From Bacillota bacterium (GTDB lineage Bacteria; Bacillota; Dethiobacteria; DTU022; PWGO01): a stretch of 64,000 nt of DNA. The stretch covers positions 1-64,000 of the forward strand of contig JAAYSV010000029.1 of the NCBI GenBank assembly GCA_012518215.1, read 5' to 3'. This document shows, piece after piece, positions 27,648 through 36,462 of this stretch. The notes under the pieces were generated by a model, which made no database searches, was not told the DNA's origin, and saw only the letters and a program-made list of their open reading frames with translations. Every line of letters begins with the position of its first letter. Positions within the stretch are counted from its first letter, which is position 1. Position numbers and translations under genes: made by a program.

Positions 27648-29642
27648 ATGTCCCCTGGAAAGTACAATATTGCTTTAACCATCTGTTTGGTCCTGGCCCT
27701 GCTGTTCTCCCCCTTCATGCAACTGTTATACGGCCCTGCTGTTGCAGCAGAGGCTGTGGACGGGGAAATATTATTTACCATTCTGCATACAAACGATGAA
27801 CATTCCTCCCTTCTGGCACATTCCCCGGCCATCGATTTCGATCCCGAAAAAAAGAATAACGCCATCGGGGGCTTCGCGCGCCTGGCCACGGCTATCGAAG
27901 AGGTCAGGGAACGCAAAAACAGTGAGGGTGAAGAGGTTCTGCTTTTTTCTGCCGGCGATTACCTTGGGGGATCATCTTTCGCCTGGCTGTCCACTCAAGG
28001 CTCCGCCCCGGAGTTGAAATTGCTGCAACAGATGGGGTACGATGCCGTCACCATCGGCAACCATGAATTTGATTTTGGCGAAGATGTCTTGCTCGACTAT
28101 CTGAAAGAAGCGGGCTATCCCGAAGCTCATGAAAAAACTGCATTGATATCATCGAATATTCTGGCACCCGATCATCCGCTCGGGGAACCGGGACTCATCA
28201 AGAACACGCACATGCTGGAAGTTGAAGGGTTGAAAATCGGTCTGTTTGGACTGATCGGGGAGACAGCCGTTATCTTTGCTTCCTCCAATGTCAAGGACAT
28301 CGATTTTGCCGACCAGACAGAGGCCGCCAGGGAAGCGGTCGCCGAATTGAAAGAACAGGGGGCCGATATCATCATCGCCATCACCCATTGCGGTGTGGAT
28401 GAAGATCAGCAGCTGGCACGCAAGGTCAAAGGAATAGATATCGTTGTCGGCGGCCACAGTCATACCGTCCTGGAAGAACCGGTGATCGAGGGCGAGACGA
28501 TCATCGTGCAGACCGGTTCGCTTCTTCATTACATGGGGATCCTGGAAGTCGCCTACAACCCTGAAACGGGGAAAGTGCGCCTCCGCAACACAGAAAATGG
28601 AGTTCCCTATCTGCGCCCTCTGGATGGCACTGTCCCCCCTCACCCCGGAATGATGGACGCCCTGGAGGAATACATCGGCGAACTTGATTCCTTTATCAGT
28701 GAACGCACCGGCGGGAAAGTAAACAGTATCATGGATACCATTGCCTATGCGGACTTTCCCTTGCCCAACAAACCTCCGCTTGAAGAATCAACCCTGGGCA
28801 ACTTTGTCGCCGATGCAATGCGCCTCATCACCGAGGAGAAAACGGGAAAGAAGGTTGATTTTGCCGTCCAGGCCAATGGCTCCATACGTGGCAGTATTAT
28901 TCCCGGAACAGAACCCTATTCCCTGAACCGCATTTCCTTCTACGATATCGTGGAGCAGGTCGGGCTGGGCAGCGACCCCGACGGTGATCCCGGCTACCCC
29001 ATGGTCTCGTTCTATCTGAACGGCAAGGAAATTTCCCGCGTTCTGGAGATCGCCGCCTTGCTTCCCGAAGCATTCGGAAATGAATTTTTCCTCCAATGGT
29101 CGGGATTGCGCTTCACCTACGATCCGGACAGAACCATCATATTCAAAATCCCCTTCACCATCTTCCCCCTTCCTTCACTTCATGCTGTCCTTGAATCGGA
29201 AGCATATGTGAAAGAGGGAGTACAGACTGCCGATGACGGGGACTATCAGCCGATCGATCCTGAAAAGCTGTATTCGGTGGCAACAGACCTGTATGTTCTC
29301 TCCTATCTGCCAATGATCGGGGACTTTCTGCCGATGATGAAAATAGTTCCCAAAGACAGTGCAGGCAACCCGGTGGAAGATCTGGATACCCTGATCGTAT
29401 ATTCGCCGGAGGGTGAACAGCTGAAAGTATGGCAGACGGTGGTCGAGTATGCATTGAAACAGCCGGTGGGTGAATCCGGATACCCCGAAATTCCATCCTA
29501 CTATCAATCGACCATGGGGCGGGTGAATTATGGTAAAGGTGTCCCGCTGCAGGTCTGGTATCTGCCTGCAGGATTGCTGCTTTTGCTACTGGTCTACCTG
29601 ATAATCCGCAGAAGAAAAGCAAAGAATGTTTCACAGGTTTGA
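27648..29642 (+). CDS. Membrane-anchored 5'-nucleotidase/UDP-sugar hydrolase family protein
   Basis: Extracytoplasmic metallophosphoesterase that dephosphorylates nucleotides. The 664-aa protein has a signal peptide (1-34, ending AVAAEA), a calcineurin-like domain with HTNDEHSS (about 47-54), GDYLGGSS, GNHEFDFG (about 125-132), THCGVD and GGHSH (about 252-256), then a C-terminal 5'-nucleotidase domain with NGSIRGSI. A hydrophobic span (about 636-653) followed by RRRKAK anchors it in the membrane rather than through LPXTG. AGGAGAGG lies 13 nt before ATG. Own promoter and terminator; monocistronic on the plus strand. Confidence 0.92.
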   Translation: MSPGKYNIALTICLVLALLFSPFMQLLYGPAVAAEAVDGEILFTILHTNDEHSSLLAHSPAIDFDPEKKNNAIGGFARLATAIEEVRERKNSEGEEVLLFSAGDYLGGSSFAWLSTQGSAPELKLLQQMGYDAVTIGNHEFDFGEDVLLDYLKEAGYPEAHEKTALISSNILAPDHPLGEPGLIKNTHMLEVEGLKIGLFGLIGETAVIFASSNVKDIDFADQTEAAREAVAELKEQGADIIIAITHCGVDEDQQLARKVKGIDIVVGGHSHTVLEEPVIEGETIIVQTGSLLHYMGILEVAYNPETGKVRLRNTENGVPYLRPLDGTVPPHPGMMDALEEYIGELDSFISERTGGKVNSIMDTIAYADFPLPNKPPLEESTLGNFVADAMRLITEEKTGKKVDFAVQANGSIRGSIIPGTEPYSLNRISFYDIVEQVGLGSDPDGDPGYPMVSFYLNGKEISRVLEIAALLPEAFGNEFFLQWSGLRFTYDPDRTIIFKIPFTIFPLPSLHAVLESEAYVKEGVQTADDGDYQPIDPEKLYSVATDLYVLSYLPMIGDFLPMMKIVPKDSAGNPVEDLDTLIVYSPEGEQLKVWQTVVEYALKQPVGESGYPEIPSYYQSTMGRVNYGKGVPLQVWYLPAGLLLLLLVYLIIRRRKAKNVSQV

Positions 29643-29663
29643 ACAACGGAATGAAACTATCAA

Positions 29664-29704
29664 TACAGGGGGCCGTTCTGCATGAACGGCCCCTGTACTT
29701 TCTT
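29664..29704 (+). terminator. Terminator of the 5'-nucleotidase gene
   Basis: TACAGGGGGCCGTT (29664-29677) pairs with AACGGCCCCTGTA (about 29685-29697) around CTGCATG, followed by a T-rich stretch. Confidence 0.75.
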
Positions 29705-30049
29705 ATCTTCTTCAACATCCCGGATTTACCAGCTCCCCCTGTAGATCAAGGTTCGCCTTTAACGATCCCTGCTGCTTCGCGAAATGCCGTCCTCTCCCTG
29801 AAAAGTTCGATGACCGCCTGTCGATCAGATGACATTAATTTCCATCAGGAGCCTTCTCATCTTGATCCGTTCAACACCACTTTTCATGCCAACCGTGCAG
29901 GCCCAAAATGCGCATACCATCTTCCCCTTTCCCCTGCAACGCTTCTTCTTCGGGCTTACACCACCAAAATCCGTCACCTTTTCCCATCTTTTTACTCTTT
30001 TACAGGATGTAACAACCCTGTTGCATGGATATTGTCTCCGTTTTTGTTT

Positions 30050-30063
30050 ATTTCCCGGGAAAT
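30050..30063. other. Noc-binding site (NBS), exact consensus
   Basis: ATTTCCCGGGAAAT is identical to the 14-bp palindrome bound by the B. subtilis nucleoid-occlusion protein Noc. It lies in a non-coding gap, and a noc gene is present at 60430-61320. Confidence 0.75.
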
Positions 30064-30213
30064 ATGTCGCGCAATATTGCCCGCCAATGGCTACGCCCAC
30101 CATCGATAATGTCAGTGATTGACATGTCATTCTTTCCAGGGTCGCGGTGAAGATCTTCCCCAAACATTTTCCCGCGGCAGCTCCCGGGCAACCGCTACAC
30201 CGGGGCACAACAT

Positions 30214-30246
30214 GGGGCGGCCGCCCTCTCTGGCCGGGGCCGCCCC
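30214..30246 (-). terminator. GC-rich hairpin after the SleB-like gene
   Basis: GGGGCGGC (30214-30221) pairs with GCCGCCCC (30239-30246), about 16 bp past the stop codon. There is no T-tract, so its role as a terminator is uncertain. Confidence 0.4.
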
Positions 30247-30262
30247 CACGCCTTGAAATCAT

Positions 30263-30868
30263 TCACCTGCTTTTGAAAAACACATGGTTGCCGATAACAT
30301 TGGTTACCGGTTGCCGCCTGACCCATCGGTCATCTGTCTTGCGTGGATTGTAAAAACTTGTAGCTCCTCCGGATGGATCCTCTCCCTTGAGCGCATCCTT
30401 GATTGCCCGCAATGCGGGCTGTTCCGCTTCCTGCCAGATACGGCCATCCCTTACGGGTGAATACTGGTAATGCCCGGATTCCAGCTGGAAGATCACACCC
30501 TTGAGGTCATCAGGATAATTTTTGTCATGGATACGGTTCAGCACCGTTGCCGCAACCGCAACCATTCCGCTGTACGGTTCACCATTGGCCTCGGCATGAA
30601 CCAGTTGTGCAAAAAGCTTCATTTCCTCGGGAGTGAGATCCCATTTTATCGTCTCCGATCTGCACGGGCAATTTGGCCGGACGGCGGAACTTTTATCTGC
30701 TTTCTTCGCTGCCTTGCCGATCAGATTGTCGGCAAATATTGCCTTGACCGGGCTCTGTTTGTTCATACACTCGCGGGCAGCGGCATCAACCGCAGGTGGA
30801 TACCATGACAACACCAGGGCAAACACCATCAACATGCAGAGCCATCCGGTCCATTTTGCTTCAAACAC
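30263..30868 (-). CDS. SleB-type cell wall hydrolase
   Basis: Peptidoglycan lytic enzyme of the SleB/CwlJ hydrolase family, often used in spore-cortex lysis at germination. With start GTG at 30868 (AAAGGAGGT 7 nt upstream) the protein is 201 aa: an N-terminal signal/anchor segment (about 8-27), a short linker, then the hydrolase domain (about 85-200) with FAQLVHAEANGEPYSGMVAV holding the likely catalytic Glu, AATVLNRI, SGHYQY, GATSFYNP and IGNHVFFK. There is no SleB-type N-terminal peptidoglycan-binding domain. The frame stays open to 31144, but that part lacks an RBS and family similarity. Confidence 0.9.
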   Translation of the reverse strand: MFEAKWTGWLCMLMVFALVLSWYPPAVDAAARECMNKQSPVKAIFADNLIGKAAKKADKSSAVRPNCPCRSETIKWDLTPEEMKLFAQLVHAEANGEPYSGMVAVAATVLNRIHDKNYPDDLKGVIFQLESGHYQYSPVRDGRIWQEAEQPALRAIKDALKGEDPSGGATSFYNPRKTDDRWVRRQPVTNVIGNHVFFKSR

Positions 30869-30942
30869 TCTACTGACCTCCTTTCTTCCTGTTACTTGAA
30901 TCCTGAACAAAAGGCTGACCCCTCCGGGCCAACCGTCCCCAT

Positions 30943-30970
30943 ATTTTAGAACATCGCCAACAAAAATCAA
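30943..30970 (-). promoter_or_regulatory. Probable promoter of the SleB-like gene
   Basis: Minus-strand TTGATT (30965-30970), 16 bp, TAAAAT (30943-30948), about 75 bp before the chosen start. The rest of the 30869-31291 gap shows nothing recognisable apart from the permease upstream region. Confidence 0.5.
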
Positions 30971-31291
30971 TAATGCCTCCGCTTCCTCAACATCGATAAA
31001 AATGGGCGTAACTTGCTCATAGTCAACATCCTCTCCCGAACGGACTGAACCATTGCAATCCGGCCCGATGGCATCATCCGGCAGTATTTTACGCCTTTTC
31101 CCACCGGAATCACCACCCCATATCGGCATCTCCTTTCTCCCCACCCGACGCCCCCGTTCCGGACTGAGTTTTTCCTTTCCGGGGCTGCCCGATTGCCATA
31201 TCCGACTTTTTGATTTATGATATTAATGTTGAACAAACAAGGAATTGTGTTCATAACCGGGTAATATTTACAACACAGGGAGGCCGTAGCA

Positions 31292-32734
31292 ATGCAAAAT
31301 GAAAGAAAAAAATTGGAAAAATCACTGAAACCGTTTCCCATCTTTGCCATTGCGATGGGGAGCATCATCGGTTTCGGGTGTTTCGTGTTGCCCGGCAACC
31401 TTTTTCTGCCCACCGCAGGCCCCCTGGGGACAGCCATAGGAATGACCCTGGGGGCTCTGATTACCATTCTTATAGCATCAAACTACGGCTACATGGTCAG
31501 GAAACTGCCCGTGGCAGGAGGTGCATTCGCCTATACATACAAATGTTTTGGGAGAGTTCATGCCTTCGTATGCGGCTGGTTTCTGGTCCTGACTTATCTT
31601 TCCATCGTCTCTTTGAATGCTACAACCCTCGGGCTTATCGGCCGTTACATGATACCCGGTGTTTTTCAGAAAGGTTACATGTACTCCATCGCCGGCTGGG
31701 AAGTCTACGCCGGGGAGATAGCGATAGCCTGCATCGCTCTGATTTTTTTCGCTTACGCCAACAATCGCGGCGTGGAGATCGCCGGATTCATGCAGACCAT
31801 CATGGTCGTGGCACTGCTCGGTTCGGTAATCGTCCTGATTGCAGCGGCGTTTGTCAGCCCACAGGCCTCCTTCCGCAATCTTCTGCCCGGATTCCCCACG
31901 GGAAGTGTCCCTCTGACCGGCGTACTGGCCATTGTGGCCATAGCACCATGGGCTTACATCGGATTCGACTGTATCCCGCAGGCTGCCGAAGAATTTGATT
32001 TCTCACCCCAAAAAACCTTCAAACTCATGGCCCTGGCCATCGGGAGTGGCGCGTTCTGTTATGTCGCCGTTTCCGCGGTTACCGCCATGGTCTTTCCCTG
32101 GGAAGAGTTTATCGCCGGCAACCCCATCTGGGCCACGGGGCAGGCTACGGAAGAGCTCCTGGGAAAAACAGGCATGATCTTCCTGGGCCTGGCTCTGACC
32201 GCTGCCATCGTTTCAGGAATAAACGGTTTTTATGTGGCTGCAAGCCGCCTGCTGTTTGCCATGTCCAGGGCCAGGGCACTGCCGACCTGGTTCGAGAAGA
32301 TCCATCCCCGCTATCATACGCCCTCCAACGCTCTTCTTTTTTCCATGGCCATATCCCTGGCCACCCCCTGGTTCGGCCGGGAAGTCATTCTCTGGGTAGT
32401 GGATATGGCTTCCACCGGTGGCGCAATCGCCTATCTCTATACCAGTCTCGGGGTGTTCGTCCTGGCCAGGGGTATCAGGGATGTTTCGGCCAGCAAGACC
32501 AGGACGCTCGGGCTCGTGGGAGCGATTCTCTCCGTTTCTTTTCTTTTTCTGCTGCTCCTGCCGGGAATGCCCTCATCCCTGTCCCATCAATCCCTGGTTG
32601 CACTGATCGTATGGTCCGTGCTGGGGGTTGTATTCTATGCCCTGATGAAAAAAAAATATCAATCCACGAGCAAAAAAGACCTCGACCGCCTCATCTTTGG
32701 CAACGTGGACCATCAACTCCCAACGGAAAAATAA
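31292..32734 (+). CDS. APC family amino-acid permease
   Basis: Secondary transporter of the amino acid-polyamine-organocation superfamily. The 480-aa protein has about 12 hydrophobic spans. The first, with AIAMGSIIGFGCFVLPG (about 18-34), matches the family's substrate-binding break in TM1; VAGGAFAYTYKCFG (about 74-87) and the TM6 region PWAYIGFDCIPQAAEEF (about 213-229) also fit. Substrate cannot be assigned. AGGGAGG lies 8 nt before ATG. Single gene on the plus strand, divergent from the SleB-like gene; possible promoter TTGAAC...TCATAA at about 31229-31256 is weak. Confidence 0.88.
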   Translation: MQNERKKLEKSLKPFPIFAIAMGSIIGFGCFVLPGNLFLPTAGPLGTAIGMTLGALITILIASNYGYMVRKLPVAGGAFAYTYKCFGRVHAFVCGWFLVLTYLSIVSLNATTLGLIGRYMIPGVFQKGYMYSIAGWEVYAGEIAIACIALIFFAYANNRGVEIAGFMQTIMVVALLGSVIVLIAAAFVSPQASFRNLLPGFPTGSVPLTGVLAIVAIAPWAYIGFDCIPQAAEEFDFSPQKTFKLMALAIGSGAFCYVAVSAVTAMVFPWEEFIAGNPIWATGQATEELLGKTGMIFLGLALTAAIVSGINGFYVAASRLLFAMSRARALPTWFEKIHPRYHTPSNALLFSMAISLATPWFGREVILWVVDMASTGGAIAYLYTSLGVFVLARGIRDVSASKTRTLGLVGAILSVSFLFLLLLPGMPSSLSHQSLVALIVWSVLGVVFYALMKKKYQSTSKKDLDRLIFGNVDHQLPTEK

Positions 32735-32890
32735 TCCTTGCAGCCCTGCCTGCATAAACAGCAATTCCCGGCCAGCAAATGATGCTTTCACCATCTCCCC
32801 CGAAAAGTTTTTCAAGGTACCGGTGCGTGCTTTCCGGCGAATCCGGGCCACAAAACCTGTACACGGAATCTTTGAATTCTGGAAAGATGA

Positions 32891-32918
32891 AAAGGCAGCC
32901 TCTTCCGAAGCTGCCTTT
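32891..32918. terminator. Hairpin between the permease gene and tRNA-Ser(CGA)
   Basis: AAAGGCAGC (32891-32899) pairs with GCTGCCTTT (32910-32918). Short T-runs on both sides suggest a modest bidirectional terminator for converging transcripts. Confidence 0.6.
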
Positions 32919-32925
32919 CATGATC

Positions 32926-33019
32926 TGGCGGAGAGACAGGGATTCGAACCCTGGAAGCGGCTCATCACCACTTACTCGATTTCGAGTCGAGCGCCTTCGT
33001 CCAGCTCGGCCATCTCTCC
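32926..33019 (-). tRNA. tRNA-Ser(CGA)
   Basis: A 94-nt class II tRNA with long variable arm; anticodon loop CTCGAAA gives CGA. T-arm GGTTCGAATCC and encoded CCA (32926-32928) are present. It begins 9 nt after the tadA stop codon. Confidence 0.96.
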
Positions 33020-33028
33020 ATGCTACTT

Positions 33029-33460
33029 TCATGCCCGACGCATCTGAAAAAAACGCGACAGAAGCTCGCCGCACTCTTCCTCCAGGACTCCCGGTGTTAC
33101 CTTCATACGGTGATTCAGCCGTTCATCCTGTACCAGATTGTACAGGCTGCGCACCGCCCCCGCCTTGGGGTCAGCCGCACCGTAAACCAGCCTTTCCACC
33201 CGGGCCTGCACAAGGGCGCCGGCACACATGGAGCAGGGCTCCAAGGTGACATAGACCGTGGTTCCCGTCAAGCGCCAGCTCCCCGATTTGCGACATGCTT
33301 CCCGGATGACCAGCATTTCGGCGTGTGCCGTGGCATCGCCGCTTTTTTCCCTGCGGTTATGGTCGGAGGCGATCACTTTCCCGTCACCGACAAGCACCGC
33401 CCCCACCGGAACCTCCCCTTCAAGGAAGGCTTCACGGGCTTCCTCCAATGCCAACTGCAT
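33029..33460 (-). CDS. tadA: tRNA-specific adenosine-34 deaminase
   Basis: Converts A34 to inosine in tRNA-Arg(ACG), letting it read CGU, CGC and CGA. The 143-aa protein has the deaminase zinc motifs HAE (about 46-48, catalytic Glu) and PCSMCAGA (about 75-82). The ATG at 33460 lacks a good RBS, and the frame continues upstream (EADLEY) to a GGGGGGAAGG without an ATG, GTG or TTG, so the true start may be a rare codon such as ATC near 33484. Its tRNA-Arg(ACG) substrate is encoded 1.6 kb away. Confidence 0.94.
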   Translation of the reverse strand: MQLALEEAREAFLEGEVPVGAVLVGDGKVIASDHNRREKSGDATAHAEMLVIREACRKSGSWRLTGTTVYVTLEPCSMCAGALVQARVERLVYGAADPKAGAVRSLYNLVQDERLNHRMKVTPGVLEEECGELLSRFFQMRRA

Positions 33461-33577
33461 ATATTCAAGATCTGCCTCGTAGATGGACCTTCCCCCCTAC
33501 CAATATATATCCGTTGCCGCCGTTTGTAAAGCCTTGACCATGGCCCCTCACCGACCATCCGCCCGGGCAAACCATCC

Positions 33578-34153
33578 TCAGTCCCCGAGGTTGAAATCAT
33601 CTATGGTGAATACCGCATCCAGGACAAAACCCTCCCCCGCAAAGGCCCGGGCAGCCCCTTCCTTGCGATCAAGCAAGGCCAGCACTTTTAAAATTTCAAA
33701 CCCCTTTTCGCGAAGATAAGAGGCCGTTCCCAGAGCAGAGCCTCCCGTGGTGACCACATCCTCGACCACGATTATCCTGGCCCCCGGTTCAAGCGGTGGC
33801 CCCTCGATCCTTTTGGAGTCGCCATGTTTTTTGGCCTCTTTACGATCGATGAAAAATTTGATATGGGCGAGCCCCTCCTGGTAACATAGCGGCGCCAACG
33901 AGCCTGCAAGCGGGACAGCCCCCATGGCCGCTCCGCCTATGGCATCAACTTCGATGCCCCTGATTCTCTCCAGAAAAGCCCGGGCCACGAGATAGGCGCC
34001 TTCTGCAGTGAGAATTACATTTTTACTGTTGAAATAATACCCGCTCATCTTGCCCGAGGTGAGACGGAATTTCCCTACCTTGAAGGCATGTTCCTGCATG
34101 TAACGCCTCAACTTCTCGCGTTCCTGTTCCAGGCTGCTGACCCGATCTTTCAC
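33578..34153 (-). CDS. pyrE: Orotate phosphoribosyltransferase
   Basis: Joins orotate and PRPP to give OMP in pyrimidine synthesis. With start GTG at 34153 (AAAGGAG 8 nt upstream) the protein is 191 aa. Motifs are FRLTSGKMSGYYFNSKNVIL (about 26-45), DAIGGAAMGAVPLAG (about 67-81) and the PRPP loop IIVVEDVVTTGGSALG (about 126-141). No other pyr genes are nearby; it lies between deoC and tadA, so it is separated from the usual pyr operon. Confidence 0.94.
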   Translation of the reverse strand: MKDRVSSLEQEREKLRRYMQEHAFKVGKFRLTSGKMSGYYFNSKNVILTAEGAYLVARAFLERIRGIEVDAIGGAAMGAVPLAGSLAPLCYQEGLAHIKFFIDRKEAKKHGDSKRIEGPPLEPGARIIVVEDVVTTGGSALGTASYLREKGFEILKVLALLDRKEGAARAFAGEGFVLDAVFTIDDFNLGD

Positions 34154-34241
34154 CGTGCAAACTCCTTTCTTTCCGTGGTTCCTGCCTCCACGCCAAAAAT
34201 ATTTTCCTGAACATACGATGCCCTTCATGCAGTTAAAAATA

Positions 34242-34916
34242 TTATTTTTTGTTTTCAAGCTCCCTGGCAATAGCCACCCCGGAGCTGCTTCCTATCCTGC
34301 TGGCACCGGCATCGATCATCTGCAACAGGGTCTCGAGGTCCCTGATTCCCCCGGAAGCCTTGACCCCGATGTCCGGCCCCACCGTGCTGCGCATCAGGCG
34401 AACATCTTCCACGGTGGCCCCACCGTGGCCGAACCCGGTGGAGGTTTTGACAAAATCGGCCCCCTCCCCGACGGCCAACCGGCAGGCCGTAACTTTCTCC
34501 GCCGCGGTCAAGAGAGAACACTCGATGATCACCTTTACCAGCGCCCGCCCCGCCACGGCCCTGATCACCGCCTTGATATCTTCCGATACCTGGTTGCCCC
34601 GGCCATCTTTCAGCGCACCGATGTCAAGCACCATGTCAATTTCATCGGCACCATCTTCAACTGCCAGCGCAGCTTCCGCAGCCTTTATTTCCGTCCTGTG
34701 GGCCCCCAGGGGAAACCCGACCACCGAGCAGGTCCGGATCCCGGTGGCCTTCAATTCCCGCGCAACAAGCGGTATGTGACAGGGGTTCACACATACGGAA
34801 GCAAAACCATACTGCCGCGCCTCCTTGCAAAGCTGCACCACCTGCACGGCGGTGGCCTCGGGCTTCAACAGGGTATGATCGATATATTGACAGATCCTTT
34901 CCAGATTGTGTGGCAC
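34242..34916 (-). CDS. deoC: Deoxyribose-phosphate aldolase
   Basis: Cleaves 2-deoxyribose 5-phosphate to glyceraldehyde 3-phosphate and acetaldehyde in deoxynucleoside catabolism. TIM-barrel motifs are [33 protein letters not shown], the Schiff-base Lys in DFVKTSTGF and GVKASGGI. I chose GTG at 34916 (GGGGG 10 nt upstream, 224 aa); TTG at 34940 adds eight residues. The 88-bp gap to pyrE suggests shared transcription. Confidence 0.95.
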   Translation of the reverse strand: MPHNLERICQYIDHTLLKPEATAVQVVQLCKEARQYGFASVCVNPCHIPLVARELKATGIRTCSVVGFPLGAHRTEIKAAEAALAVEDGADEIDMVLDIGALKDGRGNQVSEDIKAVIRAVAGRALVKVIIECSLLTAAEKVTACRLAVGEGADFVKTSTGFGHGGATVEDVRLMRSTVGPDIGVKASGGIRDLETLLQMIDAGASRIGSSSGVAIARELENKK

Positions 34917-34963
34917 TGTCTCACATCCCCCGATTTTCAACTACCTGCAAACTCTTCCCACAA

Positions 34964-34969
34964 ATTATA
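34964..34969 (-). promoter_or_regulatory. Extended -10 promoter of deoC
   Basis: Minus-strand TGTTATAAT is a perfect TATAAT with an upstream TG extension. The -35 region is poor. Confidence 0.5.
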
Positions 34970-35014
34970 ACACAAGTAATATACGATCAGGCCGTTCCAT
35001 GTCACGGAATGTTA

Positions 35015-35050
35015 ATAAATAAAACCCGCTCCGTCAGCGGGTTTTATTTA
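35015..35050. terminator. Terminator after the tRNA cluster
   Basis: AATAAAACCCGCT and AGCGGGTTTTATT form a long stem around CCGTC, with A/T-rich flanks that give T-runs on both strands. It directly abuts the 3' end of tRNA-Arg(ACG). Confidence 0.85.
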
Positions 35051-35127
35051 TGGCACGCCCGGGAGGACTTGAACCCCCGACCTACTGATCCGTAGTCAGT
35101 CGCTCTAATCCACTGAGCTACGGGCGC
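35051..35127 (-). tRNA. tRNA-Arg(ACG)
   Basis: A 77-nt tRNA; anticodon loop CTACGGA gives ACG, the substrate of TadA. D-arm TAGCTCAGTGGA, T-arm GGTTCAAGTCC and encoded CCA (35051-35053) are present. Confidence 0.96.
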
Positions 35128-35137
35128 CCAATTCTTT

Positions 35138-35230
35138 TGGCGGAGAGAGTGGGATTTGAACCCACGAAGCAGCTGTTAACCGCTTAATCGCTTAGCAGGC
35201 GACCGCCTTCGACCTCTCGGCCATCTCTCC
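35138..35230 (-). tRNA. tRNA-Ser(GCT)
   Basis: A 93-nt class II tRNA; anticodon loop CTGCTAA gives GCT. T-arm GGTTCAAATCC and encoded CCA (35138-35140) are present. Confidence 0.96.
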
Positions 35231-35238
35231 CTGATTCG

Positions 35239-35325
35239 TGGCGGAGGGGGTGGGATTCGAACCCACGGCCCTCTCGGGTCACCGGTTTTCAAGACCGGCT
35301 CCTTAAACCTCTCGGACACCCCTCC
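35239..35325 (-). tRNA. tRNA-Ser(TGA)
   Basis: An 87-nt class II tRNA; anticodon loop CTTGAAA gives TGA. T-arm GGTTCGAATCC and encoded CCA (35239-35241) are present. First gene of the three-tRNA unit. Confidence 0.96.
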
Positions 35326-35337
35326 GGGTGCGAAAAC

Positions 35338-35367
35338 AGTATAACACAATCCTGTTTACATAGTCAA
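35338..35367 (-). promoter_or_regulatory. SigmaA-type promoter of the tRNA cluster
   Basis: Minus-strand TTGACT (35362-35367), 18 bp, TATACT (35338-35343), 13 bp before tRNA-Ser(TGA). Confidence 0.75.
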
Positions 35368-35597
35368 TCTGTACAGGTAGCCAGGACGGTGTCACCTGCT
35401 GCAGAAAAAATCAGAGAACCCCCGGGGGTCAGTGTCCTGTATTCCGACAAAAAGGAAATATGTTCACCCGTGCAGAATAAAACAAGCAGAGAAACCGTGC
35501 GGGGGCGGCTACACCCGGTCCATCATGATCCCATTCCGGCCTGCCTCCACCTGTAGCGGTGTATCACAAAATCGGTTTGAAAAAGGAGTTATCCGGA

Positions 35598-36344
35598 ATG
35601 AAGGTTGTTTACCATGAAGATTATAACGAGGTTTACACATCCGATCCAGCCGCTTCCGAAGGAAGGATCCAGGCGGTTGTAAAGGCCCTTGAAGGAAGGG
35701 TTTCATTTGTTGAACCGGAACCGGCATCGGAAGAAATTATTCTATCGATACATACACCGGAACATGTAAAATCCGTGGAAAGGGCCGGTTTGTATGACAT
35801 TGCAGCACTGGCGGCAGGGGGCGCCATCAAGGCTGCCGAGATCGCCCTTTCCGAACCATGTTTTGCCCTCATCCGCCCCCCCGGCCATCACGCATCGGCA
35901 AACAGTTCCTGGGGTTTTTGTTATTTCAACAACATGGCCATCGCCCTGGAACACCTGAAAAACCGGGGGGAAATCGGAAAGGCATTTATTCTGGATTTCG
36001 ATCTGCACTTCGGTGATGGAAATGTCAATATCCTGGGCAACAGGGAATACGTTACGATCTGCAATCCTTCCGCACAGAAGCGGCCCGAATATCTGGAAGA
36101 GGTGGAAAATGAATTGGCCGAAACCGATGCGGATATGATCGCCGCCTCCGCCGGATTTGACAATCACGAAGCCGACTGGGGCGGGCTGCTGAAAACGGAA
36201 GATTATACCTGCATGGGCCGGCTGATGAAACAAGCCGCCCAACGCAACGGGGGAGGCTGCTTCGGCATCCTTGAAGGCGGTTACAATCATTACGTCCTGG
36301 GTAGAAACGTCCTTGCTTTCATCGAGGGTCTGAAAGAAACATAG
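35598..36344 (+). CDS. Histone-deacetylase-like amidohydrolase (AcuC/acetylpolyamine deacetylase superfamily)
   Basis: Zinc-dependent deacetylase fold. With start ATG at 35598 (AAGGAGT 8 nt upstream) the protein is 248 aa, short for the family (about 300-375). The active-site set is present: His97-His98 in RPPGHHA, metal ligands Asp135 and His137 in DFDLHFGDGN, Asp188 in AGFDNH, and the Tyr of GGYN near the C-terminus. Substrates in the family include acetylated polyamines, lysines and small amides; none can be assigned. Single plus-strand gene converging on serS. Confidence 0.87.
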   Translation: MKVVYHEDYNEVYTSDPAASEGRIQAVVKALEGRVSFVEPEPASEEIILSIHTPEHVKSVERAGLYDIAALAAGGAIKAAEIALSEPCFALIRPPGHHASANSSWGFCYFNNMAIALEHLKNRGEIGKAFILDFDLHFGDGNVNILGNREYVTICNPSAQKRPEYLEEVENELAETDADMIAASAGFDNHEADWGGLLKTEDYTCMGRLMKQAAQRNGGGCFGILEGGYNHYVLGRNVLAFIEGLKET

Positions 36345-36462
36345 GGGCAATTTGATTCAAAGGCCGTGAAAAAGGAAATGACTGCCGTCAGCCTTTACTT
36401 GCAATCCTGCGATGCTTTTACAAATATCACTCTTTAACCCCATTTTCGGAGGTATCATCCTT

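Larger units (their letters stand above)
29705..30262. other. Gene-poor gap carrying a Noc-binding palindrome
   Basis: No convincing gene on either strand; open frames here lack ribosome-binding sites and family features. It contains the exact Noc-binding sequence at 30050-30063 and a GC-rich hairpin at 30214-30246 near the SleB stop codon. Confidence 0.5.

Noticed and set aside
29825-30262. Open frame of about 145 codons on the minus strand
   Set aside because: No RBS, composition dominated by Arg/Lys/Cys/Gly, no recognisable family; read as chance.
30869-31144. 92-codon upstream extension of the SleB-like gene
   Set aside because: No RBS at 31144 and no family similarity; GTG 30868 has a near-perfect RBS and starts a signal sequence.
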